The notes under the pieces: generated by a model | What the model was told of the DNA's origin: nothing | What the model saw: the letters and a program-made list of their open reading frames with translations, nothing else | Database searches by the model: none | Program-made: the position numbers and the translations under genes | Shown: piece after piece, positions 8,104 through 15,407 of the stretch | Layout: each line of letters begins with the position of its first letter | Position numbering within the stretch: position 1 is the stretch's first letter | Source of the DNA: CBIFWW01 sp966186435 | GTDB taxonomy: Bacteria; Pseudomonadota; Gammaproteobacteria; Enterobacterales; Enterobacteriaceae | Assembly (NCBI GenBank): GCA_966186435.1 | Contig: CBIFWW010000034.1 | Span: 1 to 25,897 of the forward strand | DNA length: 25,897 bases | Reading direction: 5' to 3'

Positions 8104-8439
8104 ATGAAAAAAACAATGATGGCGTTATCTGTACTTCTGCTGGCTTCTCCTGTTTTTGCGGCCACCACTCACTCGACCACACATGCCACCGACGAAACCG
8201 TCGCCGAAGCACATAAGAATGCGAATACCGCTGAAGAGAAACTGCATGAAGCCCAAAACCAGGGCGCGGAGCAGCAACTGAAAGCCAAACATGCCGCCGA
8301 AGGTAAAGCCAATAGCACCGGCAGCAAGATTAGCGAAGGCACCCAAAAGGGTTGGAACAGCACTAAAGAAGGCACTGAGAAAGGGTGGAACGCTACCAAA
8401 GAAGGTGCTGAAGATTTGAAAAATAAAGTGACCAACTAA
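8104..8439 (+). CDS. Small exported LEA-like helical protein
   Basis: A 111-residue protein with a classic signal peptide (MKKTMMALSVLLLASPVFA, then ATTH). I take the ATG at 8104 because GAGG lies 5 bases before it; 8101 is an equally in-frame alternative, and an upstream start at 8065 would spoil the signal peptide. The mature part is highly polar, rich in Ala, Lys, Glu, Gln, Thr and His, and free of cysteine. The C-terminal third holds an 11-residue repeat, KGWNSTKEGTE then KGWNATKEGAE, typical of LEA/stress-type amphipathic helices. I do not recognise a named family. It stands alone, with CATAAT as a possible -10 (8059-8064) and a strong terminator behind it, so it is monocistronic. A periplasmic stress or chaperone-like role is a guess. 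Confidence 0.8.
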   Translation: MKKTMMALSVLLLASPVFAATTHSTTHATDETVAEAHKNANTAEEKLHEAQNQGAEQQLKAKHAAEGKANSTGSKISEGTQKGWNSTKEGTEKGWNATKEGAEDLKNKVTN

Positions 8440-8456
8440 TGGGGTCACTTCTCAAG

Positions 8457-8478
8457 AGCCGCGCAAGCGGCTTTTTTT
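8457..8478 (+). terminator. Intrinsic terminator after the LEA-like gene
   Basis: AGCCGC-GCAA-GCGGCT (8457-8472) followed by a run of seven T, 17 bases past the stop codon. Confidence 0.9.
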
Positions 8479-8637
8479 ATGCCTGATGCCGAATAAAACC
8501 CCGTTAGCGGAGATCAGCTATGCTCTGAAAATCGTAAACAGGGGTTATTTTCTCACCAGCAGTTGATTAGCGACAAAGTTCACCGCTTAACCACTTCTCT
8601 ATAATCGCCGCCATTTGTTTTTCAACTGGTGTGAACT

Positions 8638-9762
8638 ATGGCGTACCAATTAAACCTGAACTGGCCGGAATTTTTAGAAAAGTACTGGCAGAAGAAACCG
8701 GTGATCCTGAAAAAGGCGTTTGTGGATTTTGTCGATCCTATCACCCCTGATGAACTGGCGGGGCTGGCGATGGAGCCAGAAGTGGACAGCCGCTTAGTCA
8801 GTTTTAAGGACGGGAACTGGCAGGCGAGCCATGGGCCATTTGAGCATTTTGACGGGCTGGGCGAAACCAACTGGTCCCTGTTGGCTCAGGCGGTAAACCA
8901 CTGGCACGCCCCAACGGCCGAAATGGTGCGCCCCTTCCGCGTGCTGCCAGAGTGGCGGCTGGACGATCTGATGATCTCCTTCTCAGTCCCTGGCGGCGGC
9001 GTTGGCCCACATATCGATCCTTATGACGTGTTTATTATTCAAGGAATGGGCCGCCGCCGCTGGCGTGTGGGTGATGCCCTGCCGATGCGTTAATTCTGCC
9101 CGCATCCTGCCCTGCTGCACGTTGATCCTTTCCCGCCGATCATTGATGAAGATCTGGAGCCGGGCGATATTCTGTATATTCCACCTGGATTCCCACATGA
9201 CGGCTTCACCCATGAAACCGCGCTGAGCTACTCCGTCGGCTTCCGTGGGCCGAACGACCTCGAAATGATCAGCAGCTTTGCCGATTACGCGCTGGAAAAC
9301 GACCTCGGCGGCCACTATTACACTGACCCGGATCTGACCTGCCGCGAACACCCGGGCAAGGTAGAAGAGTACGAGCTGGATCGTCTGCGTAATATGATGA
9401 TAGATATGCTCAAGAAGCCGGAAGACTTTAACCAATGGTTTGGCCGCTTCGCGACAACCCCGCGCCACGAGCTGGATGTGGCCCCGGAAGAGACCGAATA
9501 CACCACGGATGAAGTGCTGGAAGCACTGCAAAGCGGTGCCACGCTGTTCCGTTTGAATGGCCTGCGGATGCTGCGGATTGGCAATAGCTTCTTCGTTAAC
9601 AGCCAAAGGTTAGATACCGTCGATGCCGAGACAATGGATCAGCTTTGCCGCTATACCGAAGTGGATGCTGAGATGCTCGGTTCCGCCATTGAGAACCCGG
9701 CCTTCGTCGCTGAACTGGCAGCCCTGATCAACCAGGGATATTGGTTCTTTGACGCCGAATAA
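8638..9762 (+). pseudogene. roxA: roxA (ycfD), ribosomal L16 arginine hydroxylase, interrupted by an in-frame TAA
   Basis: RoxA is a JmjC/cupin-type 2-oxoglutarate- and Fe(II)-dependent oxygenase that hydroxylates an arginine of ribosomal protein L16. Reading through would give 374 residues, against 373 that I recall for E. coli. Codon 152 (9091-9093) is TAA where E. coli has a glutamine (LQMKQHCPHP; here LPMR-stop-FCPHP), and the next residue also differs (Phe for His). The frame is otherwise continuous and well conserved on both sides. Iron ligands His125 and Asp127 lie before the stop, but the third ligand, His187 in PPGFPHDG, lies after it, so the 151-residue product cannot form the active site. 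The C-terminal wHTH-like domain is intact in sequence. Sequencing error or low-level readthrough remains possible. Confidence 0.88.
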
Positions 9763-9780
9763 TCTGCATCAAAGCAATCA

Positions 9781-9842
9781 CCACCTCCCCAGGAGGTGGT
9801 TTAGTGGTGACAATGACAACGGAGCCTGAGGCTCCGTTTTTT
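9781..9842 (+). terminator. Two hairpins ending the roxA transcript
   Basis: The first is CCACCTCC-CCA-GGAGGTGG (9781-9799), followed by only TTTA. The second is ACGGAGCC-TGA-GGCTCCGT (9819-9837) followed by TTTTTT, a good intrinsic terminator. They also separate roxA from the convergent regulator gene. Confidence 0.85.
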
Positions 9843-9846
9843 GGCT

Positions 9847-10485
9847 TCAATACCCTTCTGGCAACATACTATTGATAGCGCGCAGCCGGCCATTTTCCAT
9901 GTGGATATAGCCACCAGCCCGCAATTCAGACAGGATTTTAAGCGTATTGCTCCGAGATAACCCAGTATGACTCAGCACAAAATCCAGTACCGAACGGCGG
10001 CGGCGCACTTCTTCAGGCAACGCATTTAATGTGATTAACTGGCTGCGAATTGCGGCCCAGGAATCATTACGCCAACGATCGCGGATCAACAGATGCTGGA
10101 TAGTATTAGACATCACCTTTGCGATATCAGGCCAAAGGTTTTTAGCCGTTGCCAGTTCAACAAACCGTGATACTGGAATGCAGACCCCTTTACACGGGGA
10201 TTCCGCTACCAGACCGTATCCTCCCCATCCTTGAAGCACATCCACCAAGCCAAAAGTAAAGGGGGCACGACGGGTGGCGATGTGCAACCCATCGCTCAGC
10301 CGAATGATCGTACTCACCCCTTCAGTAATCGCCCAAACGCTATCGCTTCCGTGAAGCTGCTGGCCGGTTTCAATCGTCCTCGGCACTGACTGGCTTAAAA
10401 TGCAGGACTCGATCCGCTTCTCACTTTCCCTGGGTTTAAGCGGTAGGTAGTCCACACCGGGGTGATGAAACAGTGTATTTTTCAT
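9847..10485 (-). CDS. IprA/YaiV-family winged-helix regulator
   Basis: A 212-residue cNMP-binding/Crp-like regulator with the features of E. coli YaiV (IprA). These are a degenerate cyclic-nucleotide-like beta-roll, the block APFTFGLVDVLQGW matching APFIFGLADG in YaiV, a C-terminal wHTH (residues VLDFVLSHTGLSRSNTLKIL near 160-180), and the ending SMLPEGY resembling NRLPSEY. I use the ATG at 10485, preceded by AAGGAT; an upstream start at 10596 would run into the chaperone gene and adds unmatched residues. It lies 73 bases downstream of an orphan fimbrial chaperone on the same strand, so the two may be co-transcribed. IprA has been linked to oxidative stress and motility in Salmonella; the function here is not known. 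Confidence 0.75.
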   Translation of the reverse strand: MKNTLFHHPGVDYLPLKPRESEKRIESCILSQSVPRTIETGQQLHGSDSVWAITEGVSTIIRLSDGLHIATRRAPFTFGLVDVLQGWGGYGLVAESPCKGVCIPVSRFVELATAKNLWPDIAKVMSNTIQHLLIRDRWRNDSWAAIRSQLITLNALPEEVRRRRSVLDFVLSHTGLSRSNTLKILSELRAGGYIHMENGRLRAINSMLPEGY

Positions 10486-10558
10486 GGTGGCTTTATCCTT
10501 AAATTTCCTGAAAGGATAAAACGGCCATCTACGCTGAAACTTAACCCCGGAATAGGCG

Positions 10559-11329
10559 CTATCCGTGCTGAGTGCGATCGCTGTACCAGGCTTCACCGTT
10601 CTGCGTCACGCCTGTAGCCAGATTAGCGCCCCAATTTTCTGTGGAGCCGCCACTCTCGTTCACACTGTGCCAAATCACCCGGCATTCTCCGCCCTCCGGG
10701 CACCAGGCCATTTTCTTATGGCCAAAGGGCGGAATTAACCCTGCGGCGGCTATCCGATGATCATTAACCGAAATATCCAACAGCGTGACAAAGAAAGGTG
10801 TAGGGTTAGCGACTTCGACCTCCTGCCCATCTCGGGTCATCGCCAACTGTTGATAGGCCTCGATAGATTTGCCATGTAGTCCCTCTGGCCGATAGAAAAT
10901 TCGGTAATGGCTTTGAGTTGCCGAAGGAGGGAGATTGAGTTCATCTGGTGCTAAATCCGCCGGGCGCTCCCCGATGCTCAAGGTCAGCAACGATTCCCTA
11001 TCCTGGGGTAATAGCTCCTGATGATTGCTGATGATATGGATCTGTGCCTCCCGCCCGGCATTAATCTTCATCACACTGGGAGTCAACATAAAAGGTATTG
11101 GCTCCCCGGTAGCCCCGCCAGAAGTCTGAGAAAGACTCTGTCCTTGTGAAAAAGCCAGGGTACTGGTTGCCAGTAAAGGAACAGCACCGGTATTTTTCAA
11201 CTTAACCACCAGCTCCTTCTTCTCACCTTGAAAAACATATCTCAGTTTACCTGTCGTCAACCCGGCATGGGCCGGCATTATGGATAAAGTAAGCAACCCC
11301 GCCAGGGCTAAATGGGTGATGGACTTCAT
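10559..11329 (-). CDS. Orphan fimbrial (PapD-like) periplasmic chaperone
   Basis: A 256-residue exported protein with a signal peptide (MKSITHLALAGLLTLSIMPAHA). It has two immunoglobulin-like domains typical of chaperone-usher assembly factors: an N-terminal domain with ELVVKLKNTGAVPLLAT and RESLLTLSIGE, and a linker with the interdomain block SHYRIFYRPEGL. Cysteines near residues 211 and 217 (WCPEGGECR) could form a disulfide in domain 2. No usher or pilin gene is nearby, so it is an orphan; it may serve pili encoded elsewhere or be a leftover. The ATG has a strong GGGAGG. It precedes the IprA-like regulator on the same strand. Confidence 0.82.
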   Translation of the reverse strand: MKSITHLALAGLLTLSIMPAHAGLTTGKLRYVFQGEKKELVVKLKNTGAVPLLATSTLAFSQGQSLSQTSGGATGEPIPFMLTPSVMKINAGREAQIHIISNHQELLPQDRESLLTLSIGERPADLAPDELNLPPSATQSHYRIFYRPEGLHGKSIEAYQQLAMTRDGQEVEVANPTPFFVTLLDISVNDHRIAAAGLIPPFGHKKMAWCPEGGECRVIWHSVNESGGSTENWGANLATGVTQNGEAWYSDRTQHG

Positions 11330-11504
11330 AGGTTCCTCCCTTTGCCATCGTGAAATGAGCGACTACCTTAGCCTGCGTAAAACGGGAATGACGAGTCTGA
11401 AAATGAGTCCGGGTTAGGACTTATCATTGAGGGCGAAGCGGGTTACCTTTTAATCAGAAAGCACCATAATTTTACAGCACCTTATCAAGTGACAGGAGGC
11501 CAGG

Positions 11505-11930
11505 ATGGCTAAAATAAAACTGCATTACGCGAACTTTCCTTGTGAGTCAGTCAGCGCCACCGGTGGCGCAATATTTATTAAAAAACACTTTTTCCAGCTT
11601 AGCGGCGCCATGATCCTTGCCGATGAATTCAAGCAGCTGGAAGAGGTCAGCGAATCAGCAATCCATAACATCGCTAAAACCGTGGGTTGGGATGTGGTGG
11701 GCAGCATTATGGCCGGGCCACTGGGCGCTATCGCCAGGGCGGTGGTGGGCGGTAATAGCCATGAAACCACCTTTATTCTCACCTTCTCCAATAAGCGGGT
11801 GATGATTGGCACCGTAGGCACAGACGTTTACCAACGGCTGGTAGCAGACAAAGCCTTATTTGACGCGCTTTACAGCCGTGACGTGCAAAAACATAAATCA
11901 CGCTCTGCCCAAAAACGCCAAGCAGCTTAG
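11505..11930 (+). CDS. Hypothetical protein with a glycine-rich hydrophobic segment
   Basis: A 141-residue protein behind a strong AGGAGG. I do not recognise the family. The N-terminal third is beta-like (KIKLHYANFPCESVSATGGA). Residues about 62-85 form a hydrophobic, glycine- and alanine-rich segment (GWDVVGSIMAGPLGAIARAVVGG) that could insert in a membrane or pack as a helical hairpin. A strand-rich block follows (TTFILTFSNKRVMIGTVG), reminiscent of bacterial PH-like domains. The tail is strongly basic (QKHKSRSAQKRQAA). It has no signal peptide. It stands alone between divergent and same-strand neighbours, so context gives no role. Confidence 0.7.
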   Translation: MAKIKLHYANFPCESVSATGGAIFIKKHFFQLSGAMILADEFKQLEEVSESAIHNIAKTVGWDVVGSIMAGPLGAIARAVVGGNSHETTFILTFSNKRVMIGTVGTDVYQRLVADKALFDALYSRDVQKHKSRSAQKRQAA

Positions 11931-11951
11931 CCCCGAAGAAATTTAAACCTG

Positions 11952-11995
11952 TCGCCAGCGCCGCTGGCGATTCCCCCCTGGCGCAATTTGCGCCA
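11952..11995. repeat. Two adjacent inverted repeats downstream of the hypothetical gene
   Basis: TCGCCAGCG-C-CGCTGGCGA (11952-11970) and TGGCGCAA-T-TTGCGCCA (11979-11995) are near-perfect palindromes separated by a C-rich spacer. Neither has a proper T-run on the plus strand, so they are hairpins of uncertain function, perhaps a weak terminator. Confidence 0.5.
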
Positions 11996-12070
11996 AAAGT
12001 CACTGTTATTGCTGGTTATTAAACCATCTGTCACAAAAATAATTCCCGCTCAATTAACCGCACAAATTGT

Positions 12071-12084
12071 ATGATTTCCATCAA
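12071..12084. promoter_or_regulatory. FNR-like site upstream of the yjiH-yjiG-peptidase operon
   Basis: ATGAT-TTCC-ATCAA differs from the FNR consensus TTGAT-N4-ATCAA at one base. It lies about 76 bp before the ATG of the first gene, a good distance for activation. No convincing -10 hexamer is seen at the matching position, so the call is tentative. Confidence 0.45.
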
Positions 12085-12153
12085 TTTTCCTTGGTTGGGT
12101 TACCCACAAGATAGCGCTGCGATGCTTTCGCGTGTAACCACAAGGAGAATGAA

Positions 12154-12873
12154 ATGGATAAGCATTACCCACCACAGGAGGAAAAGACCGGTCCAGGTGC
12201 CTACCTGGCGCTGGCCTTTGCGGCAGTGTTCTTTTCCGGTCTGTTAGGCGGCAACGAATGGTACGGCGTTTTTGACTTCACCACCCTTAACGGGGCCTTT
12301 GGTAAAGTGGTCAGTAAAGTCAGCCTGAATGGGGATGAGATCACCACCGCCACCAGCGCATTCCGTGGTGTTGGCGGCCATGGCGCGATGGATGGCTTCC
12401 TGTTTGCCCTTGGGCTGATCCCGGCGGTGATGTTTGCACTCGGGATGATTAACGTCCTCGAACATTATGGGGCGCTTAAGGCCGCCCGCCGCCTGTTAAC
12501 CCCATTACTGCGTCCTTTATTAGGCGTACCGGGCACCGCCGGGCTGGCGATGATTGGCAGCCTACAAAGTACCGATGTGGGTGCCTCACTCACCCGCAAT
12601 CTGGCCGATGAAGGCCAAATTACTGAAAACGAGAAAGATATCTTCGCCATGTTCCAGTTTTCTGCTGGGGCGATGATCACCAACTTCTTCTCCTCCGGGG
12701 CGGTGCTATTCACCCTGGTGGCCATGGATGGGAGCACCGCGGTGCCCGCCTCCATCGGGGCCTGTGTGGCAGTGATGTTTGTGATGAAAATCGTTGGCGC
12801 CAATATCATGCGTCTGATCCTCAAAGCCAGCGACCGCAAGACGCTGCCATTATCTCAGGGAGAGTCCTTATGA
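12154..12873 (+). CDS. yjiH: YjiH-like membrane protein, nucleoside-recognition (Gate) domain
   Basis: A 239-residue integral membrane protein of the spore-maturation-A/YjiH type. After a polar N-terminus there are about five to six membrane helices: residues 16-32, a helix near 84-105, a gate-type block PLLGVPGTAGLAMIGSLQS near 124-145, a helix near 170-190, and the last near 200-220. The next gene starts within its stop codon (ATGA overlap), so the two proteins are probably made together as halves of one transporter. A GGAG Shine-Dalgarno precedes the start. In E. coli yjiH-yjiG sit beside iadA, an isoaspartyl dipeptidase; here the partner is an M20 peptidase, which supports a peptide-related cargo. 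Confidence 0.78.
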   Translation: MDKHYPPQEEKTGPGAYLALAFAAVFFSGLLGGNEWYGVFDFTTLNGAFGKVVSKVSLNGDEITTATSAFRGVGGHGAMDGFLFALGLIPAVMFALGMINVLEHYGALKAARRLLTPLLRPLLGVPGTAGLAMIGSLQSTDVGASLTRNLADEGQITENEKDIFAMFQFSAGAMITNFFSSGAVLFTLVAMDGSTAVPASIGACVAVMFVMKIVGANIMRLILKASDRKTLPLSQGESL

Positions 12874-13337
12874 GTGCACCCGCTAACGCCAAACCCGTCA
12901 TCACCGATGTCTTTGTTGAAGGCGCCCGTAAAGGCTGGGGGATTGCCACCTCCAGTACCCTACCCAACGTAGTGATGGCTTTTATTATTATCAAAGCGCT
13001 GGAAATCACCGGTGCGCTGAAGGGCCTGGGCCTGATTTTTGCCCCGCTAATGGGCTTGTTTGGTCTGCCCGGCGAAGCCGCAGCAGTGCTGATCGGTGGC
13101 TGGATGTCGATGGGCGGTGGGATCGGTGTGGCGATTGGCCTGTTTGAAAAGGGCATCATCACCGGTGAGCATCTCGCCATTCTGGCCCCGGCTATTTATC
13201 TGATGGGATCTCAGGTTCAGTACTTGGGCCGTATTCTGGGCGTGATTGGCACCAAGGCCAAACGCATTCCATTGATGATTGCCATTTCCGTGGTCAACGC
13301 TTTTCTCGCCATGCTTTTAATGCGCGTAATGATTTAG
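12870..13337 (+). CDS. yjiG: YjiG-like membrane protein, SpmB-type half of the YjiHG pair
   Basis: A 155-residue membrane protein close to E. coli YjiG: the N-terminus DVFVEGARKGWGIA, LPNVVMAFIII, the gate motif LFGLPGEAAAVLIGGWMSMGGGIGVAIGL and the ending LLMRVMI all align with the version I remember. Four to five membrane segments are visible. It overlaps yjiH by 4 bases and is followed 9 bases later by the M20 peptidase gene. The transport substrate is unproven; by context it is likely a small peptide or acylated amino acid. Confidence 0.8.
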   Translation: MSAPANAKPVITDVFVEGARKGWGIATSSTLPNVVMAFIIIKALEITGALKGLGLIFAPLMGLFGLPGEAAAVLIGGWMSMGGGIGVAIGLFEKGIITGEHLAILAPAIYLMGSQVQYLGRILGVIGTKAKRIPLMIAISVVNAFLAMLLMRVMI

Positions 13338-13346
13338 GGATAAATA

Positions 13347-14459
13347 ATGAATATTGATCTGTGGTGTGAAGAACTTCGTGAATTAGTCAATGTGGATTGC
13401 GGGACGGCTTCGGTTGCCGGGGTGGCTGAAGTCGCAGGCCGCGTCCAGGGCCTGTGGGATAAAGAGGGCTGGCACACCCAGCGGGTGGATTTAGGCTCCG
13501 CCGTCGGGCCGGGGGTTTTCGTCACCAATAAACCCCGAGCGGAACAGTACGATGTATTGTTGGTGGGCCACCTCGACACAGTATTTGGCCCGGGTACGGT
13601 TGCCGCCCGCCCTATGAGCCAGCAAGGCCAGCGCCTGATGGGGCCTGGGGTATCAGACATGAAGGGCGGCCTGCTCAATATTCTGTGGGCCATGCGTACC
13701 CTAGAGCCTGCACACCTGGAGCGCCTATCTATTGCCATCGCCATGAACCCCGATGAAGAAACCGGCTCTGCCCATTCCCATCAATGGCTAGGCGAGCTGG
13801 CGAAACGTTCCCGCCACGTGCTGGTCGCCGAAGCCGCCCGGGCCGATGGCTCACTGGTGAATGCCCGTAAAGGGCTGGCCGGGTATGAAATTATTTTTAC
13901 CGGGGTGGCCTCCCACGCCGGGAATGACCCGGAAAAAGGCCGCTCAGCGGTAACTGCGTTGGCTCATGCCATCCTGGCGATCAACCAACTGGCCGATATG
14001 GACAAAGGCACCACCTTGAACGTGGGTGTGGTCAGCGGCGGCGATGCGGCCAATATCGTGGCCCCCTGGGCCAAAGCGGTAGTGGATTTACGTTTCACCG
14101 AGAACAGTGAAGATAAGCGTATCGACCAGGCCCTCCAGGCACTGTGTGCAACCGGTTTTATGGAGGGGGTAACCAGTGAGATCACTCGGGTGACCCACAA
14201 ACCGGCCATGTCCCCTACCCCACAAACGGAAAAATTCATGCTTTTGGTTGAGCAAGCCGGGCAGCAGGAAGGGGTGAAAATCAGCTGGAAATCCGTCGGC
14301 GGCGGCAGCGATGCTAACTTTACCTCGGCGTTAGGCATCCCGACTCTCGACGGCTTAGGCCCGGTGGGTGCGGGCTTCCACAGCCCCGATGAGTATCTGG
14401 ATCTGGATTCAGTGGAGCCACGGATCAGGCTGCTAAAGCGGATCGTTAGCATGCTTTAA
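13347..14459 (+). CDS. M20-family metallopeptidase, glutamate carboxypeptidase-like
   Basis: A 370-residue di-zinc peptidase of the M20 (carboxypeptidase G2-like) family. The two-metal centre is complete: His75 and Asp77 in LVGHLDTVFGPG, Asp104 in GPGVSDMKGG, the catalytic and bridging pair Glu137/Glu138 in NPDEETGS, Glu162 in VAEAARADG, and His345 near the C-terminus in VGAGFHSPDEYL. The dimerisation lid contains VASHAGNDPEKGRSA with His190. There is no signal peptide, so it is cytoplasmic. It is the third gene of the YjiHG operon and would cleave what that pair brings in, removing a C-terminal glutamate or similar residue. The exact substrate cannot be read from sequence. Confidence 0.88.
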   Translation: MNIDLWCEELRELVNVDCGTASVAGVAEVAGRVQGLWDKEGWHTQRVDLGSAVGPGVFVTNKPRAEQYDVLLVGHLDTVFGPGTVAARPMSQQGQRLMGPGVSDMKGGLLNILWAMRTLEPAHLERLSIAIAMNPDEETGSAHSHQWLGELAKRSRHVLVAEAARADGSLVNARKGLAGYEIIFTGVASHAGNDPEKGRSAVTALAHAILAINQLADMDKGTTLNVGVVSGGDAANIVAPWAKAVVDLRFTENSEDKRIDQALQALCATGFMEGVTSEITRVTHKPAMSPTPQTEKFMLLVEQAGQQEGVKISWKSVGGGSDANFTSALGIPTLDGLGPVGAGFHSPDEYLDLDSVEPRIRLLKRIVSML

Positions 14460-14479
14460 TCCACCGCTACTCCGCAATC

Positions 14480-14512
14480 CAGACAGGCCAGCATCACTCG
14501 CTGGCCTGTCTG
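14480..14512. terminator. Long hairpin between convergent genes
   Basis: A 13-bp perfect stem (14480-14492 with 14500-14512; core CAGACAGGCCAG) has a 7-base loop and lies between the M20 peptidase stop and the ABC binding-protein stop. T-runs are weak on both sides, so it may act as a factor-dependent or 3'-end-stabilising structure. Confidence 0.6.
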
Positions 14513-14514
14513 TG

Positions 14515-15393
14515 TTACTTCATGCTGGCAACCAGCGTCTCTACATTATGGCGGAAGGCATTTTCATAGGTGCTAGCTGGGCCAGAGGCCGGAGAAAGCG
14601 CTTCAGGATACAGCTCGCCACCCGGTTCAGCCCCGGTGGCTGCCGCGATCTGCTTCACCAGCCGTGGATCGGTCTGGTTCTCCATAAAGTAACGATGGAT
14701 CCCCTGAGCCTTGATCTGCTTGATAAGCGCAGCCACATCGGCGGCACTGGCCTCAGACTCGGTGGAGTAACCTAAAGGCGCCAGGAACCGAACCCCGTAC
14801 TGTGCCGCAAAATAACCAAAAGCATCATGGCTGGTCAGTACATTACGCTGGCTCTGAGGTACCACTGCGAACTGCTTTTTTGCCCAATCGTCCAGTCCCC
14901 GTAACCGTTCAACATAGCGATGGCCGTAACGGTCAATCTCTGACGCGTCCTGCGGGTCAGCTTTCTCAAGAGCGCTTTTAATGTTTTTCGCATAAAGCAT
15001 ACCATTCGCCGCACTATTCCAGGCGTGGGGGTCGGTGATGCTTTTACTGTCCTCCTCCATTTTCAGGGGTTGCACTCCAGTGGAAGCCACCACCATGTTG
15101 CCCTTAAAGCCAGAGGCCTGAATTAAGCGATCCATCCAACCTTCCAGGCCCAGCCCGCTGACAATCACCACATCAGCATTATGTAGCGCCGCGCTGTCTT
15201 TGGCGCTGGGTTCGAAGCTGTGTGGGTCACCATCCGGCCCCACCAGCGTGGTGACATGGACGTGACTACCGCCGATCTGCTGAACCATATCCTGAAGAAT
15301 GGTGAAGCTGGTCACTACATTTATCGTCTTAGCCTGGACACTAGTGGCCGCCAGCCCCAGCAACAGCGCCATACCTATCATTTTGGTTTTCAT
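14515..15393 (-). CDS. Zinc-type ABC transporter substrate-binding protein
   Basis: A 292-residue cluster A-I metal-binding lipoprotein-like protein with a signal peptide ending VQA-KT. Likely metal ligands are His58 (GDPHSFEPS), His123 (TDPHAWNS), His189 (LTSHDAFGY) and an acidic residue near 260-264 (GELYPEALS). It lacks the His-rich loop of ZnuA; the corresponding stretch is only a short acidic KMEEDSKS. The ATG at 15393 is chosen over a start at 15453 because it begins a proper signal peptide and has GGGAG before it. It follows the permease gene by 14 bases in one operon controlled by a Zur-like site, so zinc is the likely cargo; manganese or iron remain possible. Confidence 0.85.
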   Translation of the reverse strand: MKTKMIGMALLLGLAATSVQAKTINVVTSFTILQDMVQQIGGSHVHVTTLVGPDGDPHSFEPSAKDSAALHNADVVIVSGLGLEGWMDRLIQASGFKGNMVVASTGVQPLKMEEDSKSITDPHAWNSAANGMLYAKNIKSALEKADPQDASEIDRYGHRYVERLRGLDDWAKKQFAVVPQSQRNVLTSHDAFGYFAAQYGVRFLAPLGYSTESEASAADVAALIKQIKAQGIHRYFMENQTDPRLVKQIAAATGAEPGGELYPEALSPASGPASTYENAFRHNVETLVASMK

Positions 15394-15407
15394 CACTCCC
15401 CTGCTCC

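Noticed and set aside
9091..9093. Programmed recoding (readthrough) of the TAA in roxA
   Set aside because: TAA is the least leaky stop, no stimulatory structure is apparent, and the adjacent codon is also altered; loss of function is simpler.
9265..9762. Second half of roxA as an independent 165-residue gene
   Set aside because: It is in the same frame as the first half, has no ribosome binding site, and starts in the middle of the conserved catalytic domain.
11952..11995. CRISPR-like or mobile repeat
   Set aside because: Only two short palindromes of different sequence; no repeated unit with spacers.
12091..12113. -10 element (AAGATA) for an FNR class II promoter
   Set aside because: Only two of six positions match the consensus; the FNR-like site is kept but the promoter itself is not called.
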